Shown here one piece after another: positions 1 to 11,200 of a stretch of DNA of 64,000 bases (its first letter is position 1; the number at the start of each line of letters is the position of its first letter). The stretch lies in NCBI GenBank assembly GCA_035582835.1, contig JAYKAV010001997.1, positions 416,526 to 480,525 of the forward strand. Reading direction: 5' to 3'. Below the pieces are notes generated by a model. It was not told where the DNA came from and made no database searches. It worked only from the letters and a program-made list of their open reading frames with translations. This DNA is from Phoebastria nigripes. Taxonomy: Eukaryota; Chordata; Aves; Procellariiformes; Diomedeidae. The translations under genes were made by a program, and so were the position numbers.

Positions 1-3000
1 TTTCCATGCACCTGTATCACAACAAGTAAATAATACTGACTTCTGTTAACAGATGTATTGCATATTTAATGTTTACTAAGTGATTTAAAGTCATTGCATT
101 ACAAATGTTGACTCTCTGTCTTCACAAAAGAGGTTCCAAGCTTGTAGGTGACTCAAGCTGTGTCTATATAATAAGGGTTTTAGCGTAAGTTGCAACCAAG
201 GTTAGCTTTCTGTTTTCATTTTTGCTTTCACCTACCATACTGCTGCTGTTCTGCTTCTAGACACCATTCATTCTGTGCTTAGAAGAAGTTATGCCATTGT
301 AAGGTTTGTTTCAAATACAAATCTGTTTTGATATATTTTGCTTTTTAGGAAGTTTTCTAACTGCTCACCCATTGTACACTTTCGTATCAGTGAGCTGAAG
401 CATTTACACCAATGTCCAAGGGACAATTTTAAACTTGTAGTGCAAATAGAAATGCATCTGTTTTTGTCTTCATATAGTAGCAAGCTCACCCACTTCAGCG
501 TCCACTGAAAATACCAGATGCTTCTATGGATCTGTGTGATCATGTCAAGAACTAGTCCCTGTTTCTTCTGGGGAGGGAGCAAGTCCCTGTTTCTTCTGGG
601 GAGTCTCATTTTCCTGTGGTCAGTATCCATCAGAAGCCAGCATGCTTCCTGGGATATGTGCCAGTGGTGCTGTAGTTTCAAGCTGTAGCAGCAGCATTAC
701 TGACCAATGCCTCAGTCAAAAGCAGAGCTGCTCATAATACTCTCAGTAGATGTGCTTTCTAATAAAAGCTGGATCAGTTTTTTGTTGTCAAGACCACCAG
801 AAGTTTTGCCAACACCAACGTTGAACAATTTTGTCGTGACTTGCAGTAAGGAAGGGATTTCTCCCTGAACCAAGTGCAAATGTAGGTACATAATCCATGT
901 AACAGAGAATTCCCCTGGAAGGTCACGATCTCTTGTTATGCTGCATGCTAACCAAGGTTCACCAGGGTGACTCAGCTCCAGCTAGACTGTTCTAACTAAA
1001 TAAGGTTGTTTCTTAACAGTTTTACATACTGTATTACATTTACACATCTAGCCCATGGATTTAGGGAGTTTATCAGTGAATATAGGGTATCAGAATGGTT
1101 CATTTGGACATTGCAGGATCTGGTAGAACACTCTCACCAAGGAACTGAGACCCTGAGTGAGATTTACGTGGAGAATTATAGTCTGATATTTAAGTGCCAC
1201 TGGATCTTTGCTAACTTTCAGGTGTGCATAAAGTTGCTTACATTCCTGCTGCAGAGCCATCAAAGCAAATACTATGGTGTGCCTCTGAAGGATTTACAAA
1301 CAAAANTTGTCACGAACTTCTCTTGTTCATTGGTCGGCTGGGTTGCACGCAGTGCAGAGATCACAGATGTCATCGTTCTCCCTCATATTCAAGAACCCAG
1401 TGATTAGAGAATGCTCTTATTCTTGAGGTTTGAGGAGAATCGGCCTGCTTTCTTTCCCTTATGTCTCATCTTAGAAGAGTAACTTGTTGGGAGCAACAGG
1501 GGTTCTTCAGGTCAGAATTGGGATAAAAGCTTTACTTTTAAAAGTCAGGTATTTCTGAAATTAGGTTTACAGAGGGCCTGTCTGTTGCAAAGAAAATCTG
1601 TCCATATTGGAAGGCAAGGCTTGTGCTTAGCTAGCATTAACCTAGGGCTGGAGAAACAGAAAAATCATTCTTGCAACACCAGTGAGGGAAAGTACAGATA
1701 ACGCTTTAAATTCTGCTGTAAACCCTTCTGACTTCCCAAGTGTGATGCTAAATCATGTTATTTCCTGCACTGTTCATGTTTTTCATTATCAGTGGCTGTT
1801 TGGGGTCTGGTGGCGTTATAATTTAATATGAGATGATTAGAGATGTGACTTAGAGCTTCTCATAAACAGTGTCCAGAAAGCGTGGATGTCTAAATTAAAC
1901 TGTATAGTTTTCTGTCTAGTTGAATGAGATAATACTGACCAGATCACACTTGTTACATTGATAAAACTTGTGCTTTTGCTGATGCAGTGTGCTCATTCAC
2001 CAGTTTTGAGTTGATCAGGGAAATTAAACCTGGTTGCACTTCTGTCAAGAAGCCTGCTGGATATCACTATGATAAGGTCCCAGGCTTGTTTCTTACAGGA
2101 CATTCTCAGGCACCTTATCTTGCTGTCTCTTTTTGAAACTATTAATTCAATATGAAATACTTAAACTCTTGGTTGGTCAGAGAGACAGCAAAATGAGTAT
2201 ATGTCCCTGACTACTGGTGGGGAGCTCTGTTCCAGGTCTGAAGGGGGACTGGGTGTAAGGGGAGGTCTCACTTCATGGATACGTGTCCTGTTTGAAGTCA
2301 GCTTTTTTTGCAAGAAGAGACTCATTTGTCATAGGCAGCCAATGCTAGAAGAGAATTTACATCTGTGAATCCTCAACAGCACCTCCTTTCTGTGCACCTA
2401 GCCTTTCTTGAGGAGTCATGTTTTTCACTGGCTGGCTTGGGTAGCTCCCACACAGTGCACTGCCTTCCTGAATCCTGTTCCTGGGCTCGCTATGAAGGGG
2501 AGCCCAAACTCCACAAATGCCAAAGAACTGGACACCACGGCGCTGTTTGTTAAAACAATGTGGGAATGAGGCACTTCCCAACACTAGGGAATTAAGTGAC
2601 ATCAAGTTGCACTTGTGTTGTTTATCTTATTTTCCAGCAGGGTTGAGATGCATGAGTGCAAATATTGATTCTAAATGACTTTGCTCAGACTAGAAGTTTA
2701 TACAGACATAGGAATGCCAATAATTTTCCAGTTGAGAAACAAGGTGAAGTTAAACTGTTACATTGAAGTCCGCTGTGGTAGCATGGAGTGCAATAACATG
2801 AAGAGTCAGTGCAGAACAACCATTGTGTTACCTGCTTTTTTTCTGATTAAATCTTATGGTGTGTTGTTTGCAGGTCTATACGTGTCATTAAAAATAGGGC
2901 TTCAAGGGACTGTGAGAAATCATCTGGCTGATGTCCCTGACCCAAGGCAGACTCACCTGTGAGGAATGGTTTAGATAGTTGTAAATCTACAATGGTGAAG

Positions 3001-3029
3001 ATTTTGAAGCCTCCATAAGCGATGTGTTT
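1..3029. other. Intergenic stretch, no gene recognised
   Basis: No exon of a known family was recognised on either strand. An open frame of 133 codons at 1006-1407 (+) contains an ambiguous base and matches no family I know. A 130-codon frame at 289-681 (-) spans a short tandem duplication. Both look like chance frames. This lies downstream of the CEP55 3' end; no seven-helix receptor exon is visible that would suggest the FFAR4 gene, which neighbours CEP55 in mammals. Confidence 0.6.
554..603. repeat. Two-copy direct repeat, 22-nt unit
   Basis: The unit beginning AGTCCCTGTTTCTTCTGG occurs at 554-575 and again at 582-603, with six bases between the copies. The copies are identical, so this is a recent local duplication. 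Confidence 0.9.
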
Positions 3030-3039
3030 CACTGCTTAT

Positions 3040-3720
3040 CTATTCCAACCACAAGAAAGATCTTCCTTATGTCAGAATTTCTCCTGTTGCAATTTTGAGC
3101 TTGTTACTCTTCTCACTGAGCATAGGAAGACTTTATTTCTTTCNTCTGTATGAAATTTTGTCATTTTTCTTCATGGTCTTTTCTAGACTGCATAACCCTG
3201 ATTCTTTCATGAATTTGATCAGAAATCTGAAAGACTTCTACTACATTCACATTAGTCTAAATTGTTCTTGAAGTACAATACTCAAAATTGGATACAGTAT
3301 CCCAGCTAAAAGTCTCATCTGTATTGACTAGAAATGAAAGCTTACGTGTAAAACATGTAAGAGTCTGTTCATCATGTTGTAAAACTTCATCATGTAGCAA
3401 AATCATGCAGGTGGGATATTGAGTCATGTTCAAGTTTCTATTTACTGTAATCCCAAGAAACTTTCTGGAGGAGCTGATACACTGTCATACTATTTATTTT
3501 GGGTTTTGGTAGTTGATTATTCCTACATGTAATACTTCATCCTATTTATTTCAGATCATTGGTGTTGATAAATTGAAAATTTCTGCTGTCCTCTAAAGAG
3601 CTCTCAGTTCCTACCTTGGAGTGCCTCAGATTTTATGTGTACTCTAGTAGCATCTGCATCACCTATGAAAATATAAATAGTTTTGGAATCAGACTGACTA
3701 CCATGGAATTGTCTAATACA
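3040..3720 (-). mobile_element. Ancient CR1/L3-like LINE relic
   Basis: Read on the plus strand, degraded blocks occur in the order expected for the reverse complement of a CR1 reverse-transcriptase region. These are a TCTTCCTTATGTC block, a block resembling 'cacaatactcaaaattggacacagtactccagct', a 'tagtactTCATCCTATTTATTTCAGA' block and a stretch resembling the 'ctctatgccatcacc..atgaaaatattaaat' segment. No open frame survives, so the copy is far older than the other CR1s here. The call rests on remembered family consensus and block order. Confidence 0.5.
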
Positions 3721-5921
3721 TTATTCTTAGTTAATCATTTCATCTTTTAAAATGGCCTTAAGGGGAGGCTAGAAGAGAAATCCGTTGAGAGGTACTAACA
3801 CCTGGGAACCACATCTGGGTTTTAAAGCTTGAGCTTATTAGAAGGTCCTACATATGCATCCCCTATCCTTAGGCTATACCCTAGGCATCCACTTCAGGCT
3901 GCTTGTCAGAGACACTATATGTTCTGGCCGTGTGGGTCAGAACAAAGGTCCATTTTTCACTGCACTTACGTTCTTAGGGCTATAAATTATTGATACTTAA
4001 TTATGTAATGCAGATTTTCGGCCAGTTGTGCCACCCATTGTATAGACTAGAGAAATAATTGTATTTCCCTACATTGTTATGAAACTGGCATTTGAAACAA
4101 AAGGTCCATGTTAGTACATCTTTTGCTTTTTCCCTAACCACAGCACTTGCTCAGTTAAGAAAACTGGGGACATGTGACATGATTCCCACTGCCAGTTCTA
4201 TGCCAGTGGGTTTTTTCCAGGAATTGAAGTTAGGTTGATTTGGTCTAAAATTCTTTGGCTTCTCTTCTTCCTTGTTAGGCACCACACCTTTATTTCCTTC
4301 CCCACCTTTTAAAATCCCACCTGCACTGCAGAATTCTCCAAAACAATCACTCGCTATGCAGGTGACTTCAGAGACGTCCTGCACTGCCCTTCCCTGGGAG
4401 ATGTGCAGCTGCCTTGCTCTGGATGGCTGCCTTGAACATAACCCAAACAGGCCCCCATACTGACAATATGGCCATATTTTTAACACCCGGAGACTTTCAG
4501 CAGGACCATCCCTTACTGCAGGGAGTACCACTTGGCTACCTAATTCTGTCACGTTTTCCAAATTAGAGAAAGGAAAAGATTTAGAAATGCTGCAAGTAGT
4601 ATTCTGAGTTGCATAGTCCCACTGTATGTAACGTAGCTTGCATTACGATATATACATCATCTTTCTTGTATGATAGAGATAATTGCTTATCATAGCCACA
4701 TAGCCACAACTGTTACTGTAATCTTAACAGTTCAATCAGATTACAAGATATGGAAACTAATAAACATGTTGATTGCCAGATTAAAATGGAAATGCCTAGA
4801 GCTCCTCTACTGCTACATTTTCATCACTTGTAAACTCCCACCTATCTCTGCTTCGTTATGGAGATATCACGAGACCCATATTTCCCCTAGTTTTCTTGAA
4901 GACACTGCACCATTTACGTTAGTATTCTTTGCCAGGTGAACAGTGACGTCCTGTTGTCTCTAAATATTTGTGCTGTTCAGCGTGATTCTTTTACAGCATA
5001 ACCGGCACTACACCTCCCTGCCACTTTTTATCTGCATAGTTAAACATAAGTGGTTTATTGTATAGTTTCCCTAAACATCTGTAGTACAGTTATTAGCACA
5101 CGGCAAATAACTCTGTGAAAGATAGTTATCAAAACCAAGAGTAAGAGAGAAAGCTGCACAAGCAAGTAAATGATTAGAAGTTGATCCATTTGATATAAGA
5201 AAAATAACAGAGCCATCTTCCAATTGTTATTACTTCACAAACAACTCTCCTTGCGTAAAAAAAGTCAGTTGTTATGCACAGTTTAGCTGTCTTTCCAGCC
5301 ACACCACATTGCATCAAAACTACTTAATTCACTCGCTGTTTACAAAGAACACTGTATGTGAAAGCCAGGATTTATAAATATGCTAGTATTGGTGAACCCT
5401 TGTATTAATCCAGAAGCTTCCCTAGACCAACATCTTCAAATGATGCAGACTTCACAGATTTTCTGCTAGGTTGAAATTCAATTACTTGAAATGGACATAA
5501 CTCAGAAAAAGACTACTGAAATTGTAAATACAAAGTGCTTGAAATAACAGCTTTTTTTTTTTTCATTACTTCCTGCCTTACAAAGAACTAAACTTACAGC
5601 TAAATCTTAGCATTAAGATGAACTCATTAGGCACAAACCTCTCTTTCCTACATGTAACTAGAGAGAGGAACAGTAGACCTTTTTCTTGTTCATTTACTTT
5701 TAGGATAAAAAAATATCAGTCTTAGACTCCTCCTTAGCTTCTGCAGAGTGAAGAAAAGCAGTGATAGGATCTGCATGCTTTATGGAGTTGGGAGTTTTAT
5801 AGTTTCTTTTAGTCACATGTAAGTGATGACAATAATATTTGTGGTTCTGCCTTCAAAATAGGTCTTTTGATGCACTAGAATCTCATTTTGGTATTTTTCA
5901 GCATATACCACACTGATGTGT

Positions 5922-5957
5922 ATAAATTTAATCAGTAAGATAAATTTAATCAGTAAG
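5922..5957. repeat. Perfect 18-nt tandem duplication
   Basis: The unit ATAAATTTAATCAGTAAG is present twice, back to back, without mismatch. Confidence 0.9.
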
Positions 5958-7559
5958 GGTTTTTTTGTGCTTAGGTCTAATATTGAGCGAGCAGGACTAA
6001 ATGCATTGTTAAAGTTCAGAAGAGGTGCTGGAATGAACAAAACTTTTTAAAGATTATCACATTATCAACTTTATGAGTCTCCCTCTACAGTACCAGCTTC
6101 TAATGAGAAAGTGTTTTATGCTAATTTAAGAAAGCCTCAGAACTACTGAAGAGAAGACTGCTGACCTGTAGCAGGCAAACTTATTTCATCCATAATACAT
6201 AAAAGATCAGAATTTCCTTTTGCAGAAACTATGCCGAGTATGCAACTGGGAATAGAATACTAGCCGATTAATGTGTTGTTAAAAGACAACTAATTTAAAC
6301 TTCCAAAAGTAGTTTAATTAGATTAAAAACATTAGGCTGCAATGAAAAGCATAGTTGTTATTCCTGAATTTAAAAGATGTTTAGAAAGAAAGACATTAAA
6401 TTAACAATTTCCCTCATAGCAAAACCTTGAGATTCTGAAGCATAATTTCTGTTTTACTCGTTAGTTCATCATATCTTTGGTCAGAAAACCTGTTGCTACA
6501 ATTGAGCAAGTTGTCAAACACAAAGATTAGCCTGAGACGTGGTCAGTGAAATTGAAAAGTGGATAGATAGTGGCTAATACAATAGATTTGGCAAAGATAT
6601 TTCAGATATGAAGATAATAGCTTTTAACATTTTCTTTCTGTCTTGCAAACATCCAATTGATAACAACATCACTTGATATTATAAATAGTGAGTGAAAACA
6701 ATTCAATAATGTTTAACCATCAGAGATTAGGGTGAACATTATGGGGTAAATACATGCAGTTTAGCAGCAAAGCGTGATGGAAAAAGCTGATACTAGCTAG
6801 CACTCAGAATCAGTATACCAGAGAATGATAGACCTTGGGTATTTCACTGTCCTCAGCAAACCATAAACTTGTAAAAGAAGCAAATTTATCTTAACTAGTG
6901 TATCTTTGTAAAATTTCCTCACTTTAATAATTTTTGTGGAAGGAACTGCTTGTTGGACTTAACCACAGGTGCAAGGAGCAAAATGCTAGCNACAGATCCA
7001 GGTTTACAGTAGGTGCTAGAAGAAAATAACACTGTGATTGCAAATCCATAAGGGAATTTTTTGCCAGTTTCTAATTTGTTGCAAGAATTTATTGCTAACT
7101 TGTTTTCTGTATTAATACCAAAATACAGTGACACTTCAAATCCGCTAGAGCGATTTATTAAAAACTGCACTTTTAAACTGGGACATTTGTCAAATGTAAC
7201 AGATTGAATAACTGACATTTCCCAACTTTAACCTCTAAAATACAGAAGTGCAAACAAGTTTACTTCAGCATAATTCTATATCCAGACTTCAAAAATGGTC
7301 TCTGACATTGTTGGAAATGTAAACTTTTTTCAGTACCAAGGAAGTTTGTATTTGCTAGGAAGTTTGTTTTCCCAATGACATTTTTTTTGAGAAGAGCTTA
7401 AACCTTGGTCAGCATTTTTATATGAGCTCTAAGTCACCCCTCACTGGGTTCAGGAAAACAAGCTACTTATGATTGATGTTTTCAACGTGAATATTAAGCA
7501 GCAAAGACCTCTTAACATGACCCTCCTGAGTTTTAATGTATCAAGATGGTGATACATTA

Positions 7560-7634
7560 CACAAGTATGTGATACATATATAACGTGTATATACACTATA
7601 CACACACACCATGTATGTATAAATATATATATAG
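7560..7634. repeat. TA/CA-rich microsatellite
   Basis: Alternating purine-pyrimidine sequence with TATATA, CACACACAC and TATATATATA runs, including the self-complementary GTGTATATACAC. It lies about 440 bp beyond the CEP55 stop codon. Confidence 0.75.
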
Positions 7635-7779
7635 TGCGCCTACTACAGCCAAAAACCTTTTGCAGCTATTACTGTCAGTTCAGGTACAAGCACAATCATC
7701 AGGATTCACCAGCCAAGAACTGGATATGCCAAACATTAAAATAAAGTCTGACACAATAGGTGTGCTTTTACTGTTATCA

Positions 7780-8070
7780 TTTTTAATAGTGCAAAAAAAA
7801 AAAAAAGTCAGTAGTTCACTATTTTAAGATATTCCTAATTCTAAAAATATTTCCATTTGCAACCAAAAATGCAGTAGCTGTTTTTTTGCAAAAACGTCAG
7901 GTAAAATATGAGGCCAAATAAATTACTATAATGTTTTTGTGGAACTGAATTATAAAACTAGTAGTCCTTTATACAACCTTAAGAAAAAAAGCTTTAAAAA
8001 GATCTTTTGCCTTTGTAGAAGAGCATATTGGCAGTGTGTATAAAGCAAATATAGTAAGTCCATTTGGAGC
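7780..8070 (-). other. CEP55: Probable CEP55 3' UTR
   Basis: This is the stretch directly after the CEP55 stop codon in the direction of transcription. The first poly(A)-signal-like hexamer met is ATTAAA on the minus strand at 7787-7782. Other AATAAA-like hexamers occur further downstream near 7,150 and 7,090, so the true end could lie up to 1 kb further left. Confidence 0.3.
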
Positions 8071-8274
8071 TCAAGCTGTACAAAAGTCAATATGTGCTAG
8101 TAATTCTCTATGCTGGCTTGTTGGATACTGCACTTTACATCTGGGACACTCGAGAAAACTTTCATCAAGGAGGCTTGAATGTTTCAGGGAAGGACTTCTG
8201 TCATACATGGTCAGCTTCTCTTCAAACGCAGCTTGCAAATCTTCTGGTTCCATATGTCCAGATTCCTGGAGTTT
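8071..8274 (-). CDS. CEP55: CEP55 coding exon 8 (last), residues 398-464
   Basis: The acceptor is TTTGCCAG at 8275 and above. The exon encodes 67 residues and a stop codon. It ends in [21 protein letters not shown], a Cys-Cys-His-Cys zinc-binding tail typical of CEP55. S436, the Plk1 site in human, is kept in the context DESF. The human paired Ser-Pro sites are only partly kept: one SP occurs at residues 424-425. Confidence 0.97.
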   Translation of the reverse strand, partial: KLQESGHMEPEDLQAAFEEKLTMYDRSPSLKHSSLLDESFLECPRCKVQYPTSQHRELLAHIDFCTA

Positions 8275-11200
8275 CTGGCAAAGGAGAAGCTTTAGTGTAA
8301 GATTGGGGCATGCATGCACTGATCAAATACTGTAGAAAAAAATATTAAGGTTTGATGGCACACAAGCCTTGTGTGTGTTATAGCACTAAGGGTAGAATTT
8401 TAAAGATGGCTAAATGCAGTTATGCTACTCAAGTTAATAAGAGAGCCTGTTGTACAATTCTAACACCACATTTAAATTAGATTGCAGGTAGCTTTTCTGC
8501 AGACTATTTGTACATAGAATCATAGAATCATTAAGGTTGGAAAAGACCTCTAAGATCATCAAGTCCAACCATCAACCCAACACCACCATGCCCACTAAGT
8601 GCCTCATCTACACGTCTTTTAAATACCTCCAGGGATGGTGACTCCACCACTTCCCTGGGCAGCCTGTTCCAATGCTTAACCACTCTTTCAGTAAAGAAAT
8701 TTTTCCTAAGGTCCAATCTAAACCTCCCCTGGTGCAACTTGAGGCCATTTCCTCTCGTCCTATNGCTAGTTGCTTGGCAGAAGAGACCAACACCCACCTC
8801 GCTGCAACCTCCTTTCAGGTAGTTGTAGAGNGCAATAAGGTCTCCCCTNAGCCTCNTCTTCTCCAGACTAAACAGTCCCAGTTCCCTCAGCCGCTCCTCG
8901 TAAGACTTGCTCTCCAGACCNTTCACCAGCTTCGTTGCCCTCCTCTGGACACGCTCCAGCACCTCAATGTCCTTCTTGTAGTGAGGGGCCCAAAACTGAA
9001 CACAGTAGTCAATGTGGGGCCTCACCAGTGCCGAGTACAGGGGCACGATCACNTCCCTACTCCTGCTGGCCACACTATTTCTGATACAGGCCAGGATGCC
9101 GTTGGCCGCCTTGGCCACCTGGGCACACTGCCGGCTCATATTCAGCCGGCTGTCAACCAGCACCCCCAGGTCCTTTTCCGCCAGGCAGCTTTCCAGCCAC
9201 TCTTCCCCCAGCCTGTAGCGTTGCATGGGGTTGTTGTGGCTGAAGTGCAGGACCCGGCACTTGGCCTTGTTGAACCTCATGCAGTTGGCCTCAGCCCATC
9301 GATCCAGCCTGTCCAGGTCCCTCTGCAGAGCCTTCCTACCCTTGAGCAGATCGACACTCCCGCCCAGCTTGGTGTCGTCTGCAAACTTACTGAGGGAGCA
9401 CTCAATCCCCTCATCCAGATCGTTGATAAAGATATTGAACAAGACCGGCCCCAAAACGGAGCCCTGGGGGACACTGCTCGTGACCGGCCACCAAGTGGAC
9501 TTCGCTCCATTCACCACAACTCTCTGGGCCCGGCTGCCCAGCCAGTTTTTTACTCAGCGCAGAGTACACCTGTCTAGGCCATGAGCCGCCAGCTTCTCTA
9601 GGAGAATGCTGTGGGAGACAGTGTTGAAGGCTTTACTGAAGTCCAGGTAGACCACATCCACAGCCTTTCCCTCATCCACTAGGCGGGTCACCTGGTCATA
9701 GAAGGAGATCAGGTTGGTCAAGCAGGACCTGCCTTTCATGAACCCATGCTGGCTGGGCCTGATCCCCTGGTTGTCCCGCACAAACCATTTAANACAGGTT
9801 CCTTCCCCAACCATCTTCCTAGCCACTCTCACGCTATCTTTCCTTAATAAAATGATGCCTCCGTCCCCTCTACGTAGGATGCTGCGTAGTTACCTTCCCA
9901 AAAACTCTGCCGTAATTTTCTCTTCTCCTCCTGATCCCATGCGTGATGTTTCTGTGCGTGAAGGCTGTCCCTAACTGTAAAAGGCACCCGGTTGTCTATT
10001 TGACAGCTACTCCTCCAGCTTCTTAGCACAGAGAAACTCAAAGCTGTAACTTCCCTGCTCTGCCNGAACTTCTGCTCTACTCCCAGCAGATGGAAGGTTT
10101 TCCAGTGGTCTCCCCTGGCAGCAGCAGCAACTGCAATCCTAGCAAGCAAGGCTCTCCCAGGGGCAACGCATGAATGAAGAACATCAGTATCTCAGAATTC
10201 ATTCCATTCCCTTCCTCATTTGAGAAAATACTTCCAAGTTGCCTACAACTAAGAGGGAGAGCAGTCTGGCAGAGTCACAGAAGAATTCCTCTCATCTGCA
10301 ACTTGTTAGGCGCTTTTGCATTTATCTTCTCTGTAAAAAGCACAGCAGCCCCAGACCCAATCTAATGAAGGACACAGGTGTCTGATTTCCATTTTGAACC
10401 TCATTTAAGTAAGTCCAGAAATACAGTTTTGACAATCCTATTCAGCTATCGCCTAATCTTACAAGATACTTTATTGTAGAGTTCCAGAAGCACCAACAGT
10501 CAAAATGCATTTCTGCTCAAGACCAGGGCAATCCTGGATACAACAGAGCAAAACAGACCAATGGCTTGCTTAATACTTAATCCTTCCCTACAAATTTCTC
10601 CATTAAGTCTAGGTGGCTTTCTCTGGGCTTATATAATAGGCAGCAAACAGACCATGGCCCTCAATACAACAAATGTCCTTTTTCATTGTAGTAGGGAGCT
10701 TGTCTTTTTGGAAATTAAAAACCCAGGTTTTAATGACCCACCCATCCTGTATCAGATGGAGGTGGGGGAGGAATTCAACTTCTATATTTAAGGATTGTCT
10801 CCTGTTCACTAGCAGCAAGTCTGAGTAGAAGCATACTGCAGCTTTGTCATTGTGCAACAGACAAAACTAGATACACATTGTGATACAAAATACAGTTATG
10901 TTCCCTGCTCAGAAGCCTGACTATTCTGGATCTCCTTCTGCAGTACAGTTCTCCATGCATGCTGTAGAGAAAAGTGATGCCTAGCTAGTTGACATAGGTA
11001 TGTGGCCCCAAAGTGCAGAACCCTAAAGGATGTAAGGGCCTACAGTGAATATCTGATGATATTAACAGAAGACTCACTACGCTTGAAATAAGATCACAAA
11101 GTGAAAAGATGTACATTTATGCAAAATCCCTGACTAAATTCACCTGCAAGTTATTCAGTACATACCAGAGATTCCAGATGGGTTATTTGCTCCCTGGCCT

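Larger units (their letters stand above)
3721..7780. other. AT-rich intergenic stretch, no gene recognised
   Basis: No coding exon, RNA gene or intact mobile element was recognised. A 136-codon minus-strand frame at 4151-4561 coincides with somewhat less AT-rich sequence but matches nothing known to me. Short tandem and dinucleotide repeats near 5.92 and 7.58 kb are listed separately. Confidence 0.6.
8275..11165 (-). other. CEP55 intron before the last exon
   Basis: Holds the 1.3-kb CR1 copy at 8513-9842 and an unassigned, less AT-rich segment at 9843-10160. Nothing recognised in 10160-11165. Confidence 0.8.

Noticed and set aside
1006..1407. 133-codon plus-strand frame in the intergenic region
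   Set aside because: No recognised domain, an ambiguous base inside, and no splice or homology support.
4151..4561. 136-codon minus-strand frame
   Set aside because: The translation shows no motif or family resemblance; the frame fits a locally less AT-rich patch.
8672..9577. 301-codon plus-strand open frame
   Set aside because: It is the antisense shadow of the CR1 reverse-transcriptase frame; the minus strand carries the recognised RT motifs.
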